Origin: Kryptolebias marmoratus
Taxonomy: Eukaryota > Chordata > Actinopteri > Cyprinodontiformes > Rivulidae
DNA: 64,000 bases
Reading direction: 5' to 3'
NCBI RefSeq assembly: GCF_001649575.2
Contig: NC_051439.1
Location: 14,972,512-15,036,511, forward strand
The notes beneath the pieces were generated by a model that ran no database searches, was not told the origin of the DNA, and saw only the letters and a list, made by a program, of their open reading frames with translations. Shown here piece by piece: positions 51,551 to 64,000 of the stretch. Each line of letters starts with the position of its first letter. Within the stretch, counting starts at the first letter, position 1. The position numbers and the translations under genes are program-made.

Positions 51551-51584
51551 ACATAACTGACATTCATCAGCATGTCAGTTATGT
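51551..51584. repeat. Perfect 13-bp inverted repeat with 8-nt loop
   Basis: ACATAACTGACAT at 51551-51563 is the exact reverse complement of ATGTCAGTTATGT at 51572-51584, separated by TCATCAGC. It could form a stable hairpin, but no precursor-like arms extend beyond the 13 bp. Confidence 0.85.
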
Positions 51585-52687
51585 CAAAATCCCTTGGTGA
51601 CCAAAATCTGACAAAACATCCTTAAATGGACTTTATTTGACGTGTTTCGTTCTTTTCCGAGGGTCATGGCTGCACACCAGCAGTGACCCTTCCCCTCCGT
51701 CTCCTTTTTCCAATATGATTTATTTCCTTGTAACTTTGTTCGTGAAAACAACGTCGACCAGGGGCCTTGGTAACGTCTGGTTTCCCCGCAGGCTGCTGTA
51801 AAATCAGTTAGAGGGCCAGAAGGGGGGCAGCGCTTGCGTGACTACAGAGTGGGGGAGCCTCAGCTGAGGGGCACCTGTGAGCCCCCCTCCCTCCCTCCCT
51901 CCACCTCTGTGCATGTTATGATGTGGCCCCATGATTCAAAGCATGAGGGCTGATTGATTTGAGGGCCCATAGTTTTCTGTGCAGATTTATGGGGGGGGAG
52001 GCAGTTGCTGCGTGTCAGTGAAACTGTGTTACTTTTGCATGAGGCGCAAAATGAGCAGTGGGTGGAAAACAAATGAAAGGTGTTTTCAGGTCTTCGCTCT
52101 GAACAGAAAATCACCTCGTTATTCGGGAGGGGTCAGCCCCATGGAAGCAGAGCGTTTGACTTTGATGAACTGTCTTGCGTGAGACTGGTTTGAACCCCCG
52201 CCGCTGCAGTTCATCAACATCTTTCACCAATTTGGGAGATAAGGAGGATGTTGAAAACTGAGGAGTCATGAAAGGGGGGAAGAAGAATGAGAAGCGACCA
52301 AAGGCTGCGACCTTTGAACTCTTTTTTTTTGTTGTTGTTGGACTGAAAACCTGACCTCTGGATTTGAAGCTTTCTCTTCCTGCAGTTTCCTGTCTCTCCT
52401 TTGCACGACATGTGCAGCAGCAGGAAGGATCATCCCGCTTTCTGTCACGCGACATGGTTCTCCTTGAAGCACCCCCACGGCTTCAGCTGCTCCTCATCAG
52501 CTCCATCACTCACTCGCCACCTTGTTAAGCATGGCCCCTGATGTACAATGAAAACAGGAGATGCGGAAGAACTTTTGCAGCTGTCAATCAAATGTCACAA
52601 AGAAATAATAACTCCACATTGTTGTCCAGGCTTAAAATATAGAGAATTGTTGCAGAATTTGCAAATCACAATGTATTTTGTGCATTA

Positions 52688-52747
52688 TTTAGCTCACAAA
52701 CTGCTGCATGGTGTTCATTTAGCTCACAAACTGCTGCATGGTGTTCA
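52688..52747. repeat. Perfect 30-bp tandem duplication
   Basis: Two exact adjacent copies of a 30-bp unit (TTTAGCTCACAAACTGCTGC... in each, 52688-52717 and 52718-52747). Identity of the copies indicates a recent slippage or duplication event. Confidence 0.95.
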
Positions 52748-52928
52748 CTAAAGGAAGCTGGGATATTAGAGGCAAACCTTTCAGAACAAATTGGCATTAA
52801 GCTGCACTAATACAAAGAAACAGTTCCTTCACATCCTTTCTTGCCAGTTTTTATACAAGTTTAGCTACTTTTGATCTGCTTAATCCATTTTGTATTTGGA
52901 GCCTAATGAGTAAATCAGGAGGTTCTGG

Positions 52929-52973
52929 AACGCAGATGGAGTTAACGCAGATGGAGTTAACGCAGATGGAGTT
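52929..52973. repeat. Three perfect copies of a 15-bp unit
   Basis: AACGCAGATGGAGTT is repeated three times without change. Small minisatellite in non-coding DNA. Confidence 0.95.
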
Positions 52974-53710
52974 TTGGTGGATCGGCTGCTAACACTCCAA
53001 ACATCTCCGCCAATTTCCTCTAAACTTGAATATCAGGGGAAAGGTTAGTTTTTATGGCTCCTTTACATGTTCTGCTCCTAAAACTCATTTACAAATAAAT
53101 AAAAGAATAACAAATTTTAAATTGCATAATTTTTATTTTCTGCGTTCATTCTGCCACATTTGCGCAGCTTTAACAAAATTTCTTTTGTCAGAGTTAAGGT
53201 GCACAATGCGCTGCAAACTTTAACTTCCTCCTAAAATGCAATTATGGTTGCTAAAAGAGGTAGTTTCCCAACCTCACTTTTTTATCTTGTAACCTGGCTG
53301 TTATCTTACAGCTCTGTTGCAAGATAACAGGAGACCTAGTCTAAATAAATGCAAATCTAACAACAGGACTGTAAGATAATAGTGCTTTTATCTTACCATA
53401 ATTCAGTAACTTTCTGGACTTTGTTCTTTTCCAGACAGGAAATAAATTGAATTTGGAGTGCTTGCCTATAAGTAACTTTCAAATAAATCTCCAGACAGTC
53501 ATTTTTATTTAAGGTTCTAGAGAAAGACAATGTTTGATTTCATTCATGCCTGATTTCAGTGTTTATCAGCTGCTGGGAAGCTTTTAGAGCATAACCACTG
53601 CATAACGTAAAGACCACATTTTGGTAAAGTGACTTCTTGAACAGCTGATGATGATTGTAGACAGAAGACGCAACATGATTTTAGTTCTTTTGGATCAAAG
53701 TGGAGTTGAA

Positions 53711-54045
53711 CAGTGGTTAATGCTGTCACCTCACAGCAAGAAGGTCACAGGTTTGCCTCCCACCTGGGGCTTTTCTGACTGGAGTTTGCATTTTCTCCCT
53801 GTGCATGCGTGGGCTTTCTCCAGATACTCCCGGTTTCCTCCCACAAACCAAAAATATGAATGTTAGATTAACTGGTAACTCTAAATTGTCCCTAGGTGTG
53901 AGTGAGAGTGGGAATGTGTTGTTTGTCTCTGTGTGTCCCTGTGATGGACTTGCTACCTGTCCAGGGTGTCCCCCAGCCTCTCGCACAGTAACTGCTGGAG
54001 ATAGGCACCAGCTACCAGAGACCCGGAAAGGAGAAAGTGGGTAAA
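53711..54045. repeat. L2-type LINE tail or derived SINE-like interspersed repeat
   Basis: The segment contains the well-known fish repeat phrases TGTCACCTCACAGCAAGAAG, GGTTTCCTCCCACAAACCAA, CTCTAAATTGTCCCTAGGTG, CTACCTGTCCAGGGTGTCCC and GGAGATAGGCACCAGCTACC in the expected order. These occur in the 3' region of abundant fish L2-like LINEs and derived SINEs. No reverse transcriptase frame is present, so this is a 5'-truncated fragment. Exact family not determined. Confidence 0.8.
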
Positions 54046-56648
54046 GTAAACACATGGATGATTTTATTTATTTTTTCTATAACAGTAGCTTCACTATCCT
54101 GAGTTGAAAAGTAGCTGTCATCATCATCAGTGGTTTCAGTAGTTGCTTTTTTAGTTAAACATCTGTTGGACATTGCAATAATAAAATATTTTTATTGAAA
54201 AATTCAGCCACACTTTTGACCATATGGGTTTAGACATATTTACTGTGTTTGTGCAGCTGACCACTTCCTGGGAGCTGTCTGAGTGTGACACTGAAAAACA
54301 GTACGCATACTCTGGTGTTTCTTCAGTCGCAAGTGAAATCTGACTTGTTGCACTAAACGGAAAACCTTTTAATCCACAGCTCAGGCTATAAGGGGCACCG
54401 AAATATGCATTCCCATTTAGTGAAGTACACAACGTTTTGTAGGAACTTGTGTCAAGTTAGCACCAACATTCTTGTGTGCAACCATGTGGCCACGCTTCTT
54501 TGTTCACAGGAAGAAAAAAAAAAACTAATAAAAGAAAACAGATGAAACTTTAATGTTTGTTGTTTTGTATCTTTTAAATCAAACCACAAATAAAGATCTT
54601 CAATGGCAGACTAGATGGTTGTATTTCATAGTTTTCAAAGAGTTTTAAGAAGAGGTTGAATAAATAAGAGAAGTTGTCATCATTAAACGCCACATATCTA
54701 TAAAAATTTCTAAAGTAATTTATGCATTCCAATATAAGTGCCATTAAATCATCCTTTGAGCACCAGAATCTCACTCTGAAATATTTTCTCCTTCGTGGAA
54801 GATTGAAACAGAACTCATAACTTCAGGAAGATGAAAGCTGAGAATGTAAAGCCTTCTGGATTCATTCATACGGCGCCTTGTTTGCTTGCGTTTGTTCTGG
54901 CGGATGTTTGAGCTTTTAAAATTCACACTTGGTGAAACGTGGTCAAACTTGCCTCACACAAACATTGCGGGCTTTCCCACAAAGATGAGGAGTCATTTGC
55001 TTGCTGGTGTACGAAGGATTGGTAACAAAGCTGTGCCTCAGACACATAAAAAATGAGCAACTCAACACATTTTCATTCATTCATTCATTTGTCTCGGTTT
55101 TAATCAAAATGTCAAACAGCGTCTCCAGAAAGGAATGAGTTGTGCAATATGGCTCTTGGTTGTGAAGGGGGTTATTAGAAAAGCATTTACACAGTTAAAC
55201 AGTTTGGTAAACTGAAGTTTTATCTCTCCGAGAAACACTTCTGATTGACTGGCAAGGGTCTTTTTATTAAGGTTTAGTTAATGCTCTACAAATAGGTTAT
55301 TCACAAGTTTTTAAACATTTTATAGAGCATTACAAATCCTTTATAAAACAGTTATGAAATGTTCATACACTGAAGGTTGCTCACTATTTGGCAAGATTGA
55401 GTGCAGTACTTTTATTTATTCAGGTTAACATGAATTATTGGTAGTTGCTCTGCTTACTTTTTAAACTAAATAACCTAAAACTTTTGCTACAATCCGGTCA
55501 AATCTGAAATGTATTGCTTAATGCAGAAAGCTCAGATTTAAATTTACGAGGTTTTAAAAGTTCCAGGTATCTTTGATTTTTCACATGTCCCAAAAAAAAT
55601 AGAGTCCATTTATGATGAATGGTGTCTTTGAGTGTGTTCTGTGTCTTAGCGGTGCATATGTAAAGTCAAGACAAATAGCTACCCTGAGCCCACGGAGATC
55701 TGATTTCTGTTAAGCCACACTGTTGCTCAAACATGATGAATTTCCTCTGCCTCTCCCCGTAGAGAGCCTTTAATCACCCTACAGTCCTTCCACTGCACAT
55801 CCAAATGTGAGAGTATATTCTGTAAATAAATGAACTAAGATCACACAAGGAGATAAATACAGAAAGCATCCATTCTCGTGCCAGTCTTAATCACATCCTG
55901 TTTGTATCTGTGTGTTTGCAATTTAAGTTAGTGGAAGTTTAATGTGAAGGACCACCAGAAAAGCTTGTTTCCCAGAACAGTTTTTTGGGCTTTTGCTGTT
56001 GTTGCTGGAGATTTTTTTAAGCTTCTACATGGCTTATTTTTTTTAATGTGACTTGTTTGTCATTTAAGGCAATCTCAGAACATAAAGATGTGGCACTTTA
56101 AAGTAATTTGCGTTCAGTCACGGTATGTGGTCCAGCTTTTTTCACAGAATGCCTCAGATAAACCACAAAACTTAAGCTTGATGAGTGCTCATTTAGAATT
56201 AATAAATCTCAATACGCTGCCCTGAAAGTATCCATTAAATTCTTTTAATGTCAGATGTATTTCACCTTGAGAACCAGCAGTCGGTCAGTAAATACAAATT
56301 AGAATGCAAATTATCGATTTGACTTTGTTCCTCAACTCTTTCTTAGAAACTAGCCTCTCTGTTTATGATTGCCAAAGCATGATTTCCAGCATCCAGAGCC
56401 AGACAGCTTCAAGTGATTCCATCTCTGCAGAGGTACTGACTGAAGCGGTGGCAGAGGTTAATCTGGAACATACTTGTGTTTATGTGGGGTTGCGTTATTC
56501 TGCTTTCCAGACACTCTCCCTGATTTATGGGCCCCATCTTGCTGCCATTCACTGTGGCTGCTCACTGAATTTCAGGATTAGAGGGGAAATCAGACGCATC
56601 TCTATGCATGCTCAGAATCTTCAGGGTGGATGGGGGTTGGGGGGTTGG

Positions 56649-56658
56649 NNNNNNNNNN
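56649..56658. other. Assembly gap (10 N)
   Basis: Ten N after a G/T-rich stretch (GGGGGTTGGGGGGTTGG-like); an unresolved low-complexity tract is the probable cause. Confidence 0.99.
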
Positions 56659-57689
56659 CTGCTTTAACATGCACCAGGTGGATTTTGGCCCTGTACACAC
56701 AAATACCACAACACAACACGCAAATGACGTTTTTCTTTTTTTTTTGCCAGCAAGACAGTTCTTGGTTTCTATGTTCAACCAGTTTATGTTAGTTACAGTA
56801 AGGATCTTCTGATGGTATTCTTCCTGTGTATATAACCAAAATGTAAAAATACATTTCACACATTGCTAATAATTTTCAGTAGCCAAATAAACCTTTTCAC
56901 TTGTAAAAATGTCATACGAAATGCTGGGTTTGTATCATGTCAATTGAAAATGCAATTTAAGACATTAGTAACTGAAATAAATAATAGCAAAAAATGAATA
57001 TCTGTTGAGCAGTTGATGAGATGCCATTTTGACATAAAACAGGTAATGTGCTGCTTTAATACTTGAATAATGTAAGTGAAAAAAGTTTTGCTTTTTAAAA
57101 TCATGAAATGATATGTTACAACATCCAAACTTTTTAGAACAGTTTCTTGTGTTTTATGTTTTATGCCTTGATTTAGCGCTGCAATATCTTTTGCAGAATA
57201 TTTAAAGGCACGCAGTGGGAAGAGGAAAAGCCCCCTGAATGCACTCACTTGGTGATTTTTTTTTCCCTTTAAGGTTGGCTGATTAATTTTGTTCCCTTGC
57301 CTTTTGTATACCCACTCAGGACACAATAGGGGAAATTTGGCGTAAGGTGGTATGTGCAGTGACATCAGTGTTAGCGTGAGCATTTGTTGGATTTCATCAA
57401 TGGGAACAAGTGAACTCTCTGCATGTTGCCACCGTCCTTTTGCCCCTTTTTTCTTTGGTGCTCTTTGTAGAAGGTAACTGGCATATTAAACTCTGACCGA
57501 CCCAGCTTAGTGAGTCATCCCTCAACAGCAGAGCATACTGTACTTCACCCTGACCTAAAAACACATTATTATTTGTATTCTAAATACAGGTTTCTGGCTG
57601 TCCTCATTCCTTTTGTTTCAAACTGTCTACTTATAGATACACACCAGCTTTGCCAAACACCTCTGCCATTGCTACATTTGAAAATCACC

Positions 57690-57720
57690 CCTCTCTCTCT
57701 CTCTCGCTTTCTCTCTTTCT
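57690..57720. repeat. (CT)n simple repeat
   Basis: Imperfect CT dinucleotide run following a unique stretch. Confidence 0.85.
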
Positions 57721-59310
57721 ATGGGGTCAGAATTTGCATTTCACACAGGCAGCTGGCCAAAGCAAATAAACGAGCCACATGCCAGCAAACGAGGGCATAA
57801 ACGAGGTCGGAGGGGGGGCCTTGTCGAGAGGTGCCAGAAGTGACAGAGGGAGGGATATGGTCACGCAAAGAAAACAGACCCAGCGAGAGCGAGGGCAGCC
57901 TTCTCACGCAGGGGCTCAGACATTTGTCTTGTCATGCAACAGCCACCCCATCAACCCAAATTAGAGCTGACGGAGGTAATAAAGCGAGGGAAAGCAAAAG
58001 AAAAGGAGGGTTTCCCTTCATGTCCTTGGAGAATATGAATGTAAAAAAGGAGGATACACGGTTCACCTTTTAGAAGGGTCATTAAAACCTACTTCAGTAC
58101 ATCTCAAATTAGCAGGATGTCTGCACAGTAACGTTTCGGTAACATCCGTCTGTCTAAAAATACAAACTTCAGTTAGGCCATTGTTAAAACTATATCTGAG
58201 GCCGCATGGATTACAGTCATCAAAGAAAAGAGTTGACATTAAATATGACACATACGTCTTCATCCTAAACTGTTGGAACCACTGAAACTTCTGCTAAAAC
58301 ATTTGGAGAGCCTCCCGACCATATGTTATATAGCTGTGAGCTACAAAATACTTTAAAACCAGACACAATAAAGATAAAAATGTAAACTGTTAGCTTTAAA
58401 TGATGTCAAACATGGGATTTGTTTACTCTTTGTCCCAAATTTGAGCATTCATTTCATGAAACGAGCTACAGTTTATCAGATAAAGAAAATCTTACAAGAA
58501 CCTTCTTACAAAAATGACAAAATTTATGCACATATATTGTTCTGGATGGGTATCAATTAAGTAGTTTTTAGTGTTTCACAACTGATGTGAAATCAGGATT
58601 AATTTGTCAAGTTAAATGATAAATAAGAACAGAATGTTCTTAAAATTATTATAACATCCAAAATAAACATGCCTTCTATAGACAAAATTCACTGTGAGGA
58701 CCATTTAGTCAGAAGAAATAGCCAAATAAAAATCATTAAATGTTTTTTTTTTCTTAACTTTTCTCATGGCTTGACCATTAAAAAACGAAGAAGAATGATC
58801 AGTACTCCCACCATACGAGCGCATGCTGCTACATTAACAGTATCTGTGAGTGGCATTATTAAAGCATTCTTATGTCTGCTTACTTTGCAAATTAGGGTCT
58901 AGTATACATGAGCATGTTGGACTTGTCAAACAGATAAATGGTTCCAGCTTATTTCCTCATTCGATCAGTCTGACAGAGAGGACGAGGTCGACTCCTGCTG
59001 ACAGGCAAACCAGAGCAAAATAAAGTCTGGAAACTAAGAGATCATTTGTATGGAATGATGGTACATGATGTATGTGTTACAGAAATTGGATTTAATGAGT
59101 AAATACAACTCGTTTTACTGGCCCAGACTTTTTATTCTCCAGTCAAATGTCACTCCTTTCATAGTGGCAAAAAAAAATGTTTGTAAGGAGTCATTGAGGT
59201 TGCATTCATGAAAACTTTGCCTCTAGATTTCTTATCACATGCAGTATTGAAATGTAAAGAGGGAAGAACAGTAAATAAATCTGTATTTGAAAGAATTAAA
59301 TAGTACTAGA

Positions 59311-59380
59311 TAAAATAAAATAAAATAAAATAAAATAAAATAAAATAAAATAAAATAAAATAAAATAAAATAAAATAAAT
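59311..59380. repeat. (TAAAA)n pentanucleotide microsatellite, about 14 copies
   Basis: Uninterrupted TAAAA units over 70 bases; likely highly length-polymorphic. Confidence 0.97.
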
Positions 59381-62300
59381 CAGCTTTTGGAAAACACACC
59401 AAACTTGTTTTTTAAAAGATGGATCAAAACAAAACCAAAATAAAAAATATCAAAAGTCAGCCTCAAGCAGCTAGGGAAGTTTTCTCTATTTGGGAAATAC
59501 TTATAAACTCTGAATAAATGATCAAAACAAGAATTCACTGTTCAGATGTCATTTTGTACACAAACAGCATGTATGAGAGTTTGACAGTTTTGCATATGAG
59601 AGACTCAGTGTTTCCTATATCTAGGCAGAACTAAGAGTTTCTTTTTTAAGGTGGCTGGACATTCTTTTCTGTTCATTAGTTGCTGTACGTCTTTGCAGAG
59701 AAACAACAGCAGACATACCGGATGAAACGTTTGATTCTGAGCAGTCGCCATGACTCCGCTGCAGAACTGGATTTTCAGGACTTTATGATACATTTAGGTG
59801 CTTAAGTGGATCCCATGAAGCTGCAAAAGACAGAGAATCCTGAAACATTAACCAAGTTAAACAACGAGGTGAGCAAACCACCAGTGCTATTCATACATTC
59901 ACCCTTAATGTCCAGTGGACTGAGCCGCTATTAACAACCTATTACTGTATATTTTTGGTTCAGCTTCATAAATCTACTGTAAGTAATTAGAATATCTTTA
60001 ATTTTAAAATGTACCAAAATCTCAGAATGATCAGGAGTTTAGTATGACTACAAAAAAACACACAAGCACTATGTGACTGTGTTTATTCAAAAACATTATC
60101 TGGATTAAAAAAAAAACTACCTCTGGGTTAAAATTCAGTATGATTCTCTCCAGAACGCTCTCAGAAGCCAATCAGCGGGTCTTCTCTCCAGCTTTCAGCT
60201 GCATGAGGAACTTTTCCATCTGCAAGTAATTTATTTTTCAGGTGGATTTTGATTTCAATTTTTTTCCAAAGTGATGCAAAACTTTTATTTTCAAATATTT
60301 GCTGCACAGTAGGTAAGAAGTTCTGAAAATGTTTATGTCATTGTTTATTTCTTTAAGATGACCGTGGGTCAAAGATAGGTTCTGTTGAGTCTGGTTTCAA
60401 TCCTGATTTTTCCAGCTGGATTTCTTCTGATGGCAGCTCTGCTCAATCTTTTACTTAACGAAATAACAGAAGAAATTCTAACTCAAAAATCTAAACAGCA
60501 TTTTGAAGTAAAATTTCAGAACTGCGGTACAATGTAGGAATGGGGTTTGCAGGGCCAATAAATATGGTAATGTAGTTCTCCTGCCTGACAGGAGGAGGGT
60601 AAAGTGTAACGAGCTGTGTCCTGACTGTCTTTGCAGCCTGTCGCTGCTGAGCTTGCAGATCCAGGGTCATGTGGAAGCCATTTCTACTCGCGTTTCCTCC
60701 CTCGTCTCATTTTAATCACTCCGTGCGGCCTCACACCTCCTCTCCTCCACCCCCCTCCCCAGGGAAGCCAAAGTTCAGTGACAAATCTCTGTGCAAGCCA
60801 GGTCGGCATGGCACGCAAGTTCATCCACACTCCGCAGCCCCCTCTTCACATAGAAAGTCTATGGGATAGAAAACAAATCCCTTGACTACATTTCATAGCT
60901 CCTGTTCTCTGTACAACGTTAATAAAGAACAATTGTGCAGCCTGAAGAAAGAAACTATTCAACAGGAGAAGAATGTGTTTAAAGAAGAAGAAACAGATTA
61001 TTAGAATCTAAGTATGGATCTTCAGAATGTCTGCAGGAGCCGACATTTTGATATGAGACTCAACTTAGTCGCTAGTTTGATCTGACTGTTCTATACTTCT
61101 GGATGTTCCTAATTCCTCATAAAATAGTCAACTCTAAACAAAACAGCAGCCTTTAAACAGTAACTATTGGGTTTACAAAAGAATAAATAAATAAAAATCA
61201 GATATCTTTTTATCTTCAAAGCGTAAAATATTGCTTCCTGTTCCACTGAAACCACATGACCAACAGGGACATCTACTGGTGTGCCAGCACCGAAATTAAT
61301 TGTGACTTTGCTGTTCTCTTCTCAGACTGTTTACACACAAACAACAATTGAGTCAGACGGTGACAATTTTCAAGTATCTCTATTTCCTCATCCTGTGGTC
61401 TGGCTGGAGAACATGCTCTCATCTGAAACATGATCATGTCTAACTAGCTATGTCCGGTGGTTACCCCCTCGGCTGCCTGAGAAGATGATGGCTCCGAGAA
61501 TGTTTTTGTTGCTCTGTTTACTGCTTTGTCTGAGTTCGTTTTGGCTGCAGCTTTTTCAGTCTTGGTCCACCTTTTTTTTTTCTAAAATCCTCCCTTGTAT
61601 AAGTCCCAGCAGCTTTCCTGGTGGACTCCTGGTTTTCCTCTCACCACCTGCATCCCCCACCCCCACGCACCCCCCCCCTCTCAGAGCTGTGCATGACAGT
61701 AGCTCACTGCGAAGTGGAAATGAGACTAGTAAACAGTGATTAGCTCCAGAGACGGGGCAGGCTGGCCTTCCATTGGTCCCGTCTCTACACACAGCCCCAA
61801 ACACCCTCCCCCCCATACCGCTCTCCCACCCCTCGCTCAGTCGGAGTCAACGTAGGGTCAGGGCCAACCTTTCACAGCCAGGTTACAAGGGGTAATCAAA
61901 GGCAAACACAGCAGCCACACGCAAAATGCACATATGACACCCCTGCAACCCCTCCCATACACATACACATACACACACAAACCCCTCTGTCTTGCCACCC
62001 AAGCACCCCCTTCCTCAGCCACAAACCTGGCTCTAATTAGCGTGATGGGGATGCAAGTAGCCACATGTGCATGAGGAGGGGGAGGAGGACGAGTGGGGGG
62101 CTCTTTCTATAGGAAGTGAAGAGAAAAGAAACAGTGATGCACAGTGCAGGCAGCGTATTTGAAGACATTGCTATGTGTTCTGGTTAACCAAGGAATCAAT
62201 CTGGGGATTTGGTCCTTGGCCACAGAATAACAACTCTAAGGCAGATCTTTAAAAAATCTCGGGATCTGTAAAGATTTGTCTCAAAGTCAAAACTGAAAAA

Positions 62301-63216
62301 AAGACATAATATATATGTAGTTATTATAAAATTATTTTTATTGATAAATAACTGTTTATTTGCTACATTTGCTTTAATAAATGGGTGGGAACTGTGGATT
62401 GTGAAGGTGACATTAAAAAAGTCACATATTATATCACATTTTTGGCAAAGAAAGCATTGCGTGCTTTTTATTCATTTCAGTTGTATGACTTGTTTAGCTT
62501 TGTATAACAATAAATTATCTTCCATTTTGTTATTTCACAATGAAAAATCAAAAGCAGTCCCATAACTCAATGTAACAGAAAATAACATGCACATTCACTG
62601 ATTGAAACCCATAAAGAAAAAGTTTCTTGCATGCTACACCAGTTTTGGACTTCATGCTCAACTTTGGAAACGTCTCACTGCCTTAAATTAGGGTCATTAC
62701 CTGCCTGTAAAAATAAACTTCACAGCTGGTGAGAAAAAAAAGAACCCATTTTTTGTCATTGGCACTGATGTGGAGTAGGTTTTATCTGGGGACATAACAT
62801 CCTCTTCACTAGTATATTTTCTAAAACTGACTGGACATCTATGTGTTTTATGCTGTCCACTTATTTATCGGTTTATCTATAAAAGAGCATTTGGGGAAAC
62901 ATATAGACAAAAATTTTAAAAATAAAACACCTATTATGCTTTGCAGTCACTGTTGAGAGAGAATCTGAAGTTTGTTGAGCTTTATGACGTAATGCCTAAG
63001 CTCATGCGGAACCAAAGTTTATTTGTTAGAGAAAACAAGATTCAAGCATCAGTAATTTATAGTTTGTCTGCCCTGAATTATTTGTTACATAAACTTTCAG
63101 TCAGCATATCGGGGCAATCTTTGAAGTTAGGAGGAAAAATGGGGCTGATTTAAGGAGGAAAAGGAGAAGAACAGATGGATTTGAAGGGAACCATACCTGG
63201 GATGTGTTTTGTTTTT

Positions 63217-63220
<4 letters not shown>

Positions 63221-63285
<65 letters not shown>
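63221..63285. repeat. Compound (AT)n(AG)n microsatellite
   Basis: About 18 AT units pass directly into about 15 AG units with no interruption. All overlapping open frames here are low-complexity artefacts. Confidence 0.97.
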
Positions 63286-63288
<3 letters not shown>

Positions 63289-64000
63289 TTGTAAGCTGCA
63301 AATGTCATATATGTGTGGGAGGTCTGTTGAAACAAATGAAAACAGGAAATCTGAAACAATTTTTTTTATGCCATTATTTAAAAAAACTTTCTTGGATAAA
63401 CAGTGGGTCATATAGTTCTTAGAACTGACTGACATTCTTGGAGTGGTGTCCAAACTTTAGTTTTGTTTATTTAACAGAAACTTGACAGAGTATGATAAAT
63501 CTGTTCTTTCTAACCCATTACCAAGAGATAAATATTCCTAAGAAGATACAATGACAAAACAACATAAGCTTTTGCAATTACCCAATTTCTTGTAGTAAAT
63601 AAACAAGATATAAGAATGTCATAGAATGCATCTTTCCAACTTTTAACAGAGGATGCTTTTAACTGTTAAACTTCTAAAGCATGCAAACTAAATTAAAATT
63701 ATAGAAGCATTCACTTATTTGTATTTATGATTAAATAAATTACATTCTAAATCTGGTTAGGGTGAGACAAACCGTATGCAATCTCCTGCAGCCAGAAAAT
63801 AAATAATTTTAGAAGTTTTTCAAAGTGTACAGATTTGCAAGTTCTCCAGTTAGCGAAACAAATTCTATTGCAAGGAGTCCATCTCAGTCGGTCGCCAGCT
63901 GCCAGTTCTTTCTGAAGAGTAGATGGCCACGCTTCCTGTGCACAGTGTCGCTCCACTCTCCCAAAGTGCACGCCTGTGAGAGCGACCAACAGCAGAGAGA

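Larger units (their letters stand above)
49131..64000. other. Intergenic region, no gene recognised
   Basis: No exon could be supported in nearly 15 kb. Visible contents are a TA run near 49.94 kb, a 13-bp perfect hairpin at 51.55 kb, tandem duplications at 52.69 and 52.93 kb, an L2/SINE-like repeat at 53.7-54.05 kb, an assembly gap at 56.65 kb, a CT run at 57.69 kb, a TAAAA repeat at 59.31 kb and an AT/AG compound repeat at 63.22 kb. A CpG-containing stretch at the very end (about 63850-64000) might be the edge of a gene outside the window. Confidence 0.55.

Noticed and set aside
52150..52220. tRNA-like segment (GGTTTGAACCCCCGCC next to complementary GATGAACTG and CAGTTCATC)
   Set aside because: The putative T-arm stem does not pair and no D or anticodon arm can be drawn; chance resemblance.
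56304..56792. 162-residue plus-strand frame containing the N gap
   Set aside because: The frame crosses an assembly gap and simple G/T-rich DNA; no family resemblance.
63747..63989. 80-residue minus-strand frame at the window edge with CpGs and several cysteines
   Set aside because: No family recognised, no clear splice sites, and the window ends before any upstream exon could be seen; it may be a 5' UTR of an outside gene but cannot be supported.

Overview
The window looks like teleost fish nuclear DNA, most likely a percomorph. The evidence is AT-rich intergenic sequence with abundant microsatellites, short GT-AG introns, a decayed Tc1-type DNA transposon with fish-type terminal repeats, and two fish-type gene loci. 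Two short assembly gaps are present (N at 29645-29666 and 56649-56658). All gene models below were built by hand from splice sites and reading-frame continuity; nothing was searched.

Layout. (1) 1-10.87 kb: no recognisable gene. (2) 10.9-22.7 kb, minus strand: the BH3-only apoptosis gene bmf. It has a CpG-rich promoter region near 22.0-22.7 kb, a probable non-coding first exon ending at 22330, three coding exons (20692-20521, 19916-19714, 15304-15188) giving a 163-residue protein, a 4.4-kb second intron, and probably a long 3' UTR reaching about 10.88 kb. (3) 22.7-40.4 kb: a gene desert with a degenerate Tc1-like element (about 29.49-30.66 kb), another probable interspersed repeat (about 31.95-32.33 kb) and a few stretches that look like conserved regulatory DNA. 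(4) 40.48-49.03 kb, plus strand: two tandem adhesion G-protein-coupled receptors of the ADGRG (group VIII) type. Copy B (44724-49029, 17 exons, 767 residues) is intact: signal peptide, cysteine-containing and mucin-like ectodomain, GAIN/GPS autoproteolysis site and 7TM. Copy A (40479-43134) keeps the signal peptide, GPS and 7TM exons. It has lost the region equivalent to B exons 3-7 and most of exon 8, and has a one-base frameshift in a T9 run. (5) 49.1-64 kb: no gene recognised; an L2/SINE-like repeat, microsatellites, a perfect 13-bp hairpin and short tandem duplications.

The most interesting observation is in the receptor pair. The 7TM-encoding block, introns included, is almost identical between the copies, while the upstream ectodomain exons differ strongly and copy A's ectodomain is eroded. 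This is the pattern left by recent gene conversion. B exons 2-6 are all symmetric phase 1-1 cassettes with lengths divisible by three, a modular ectodomain in which exons can be lost without breaking frame.
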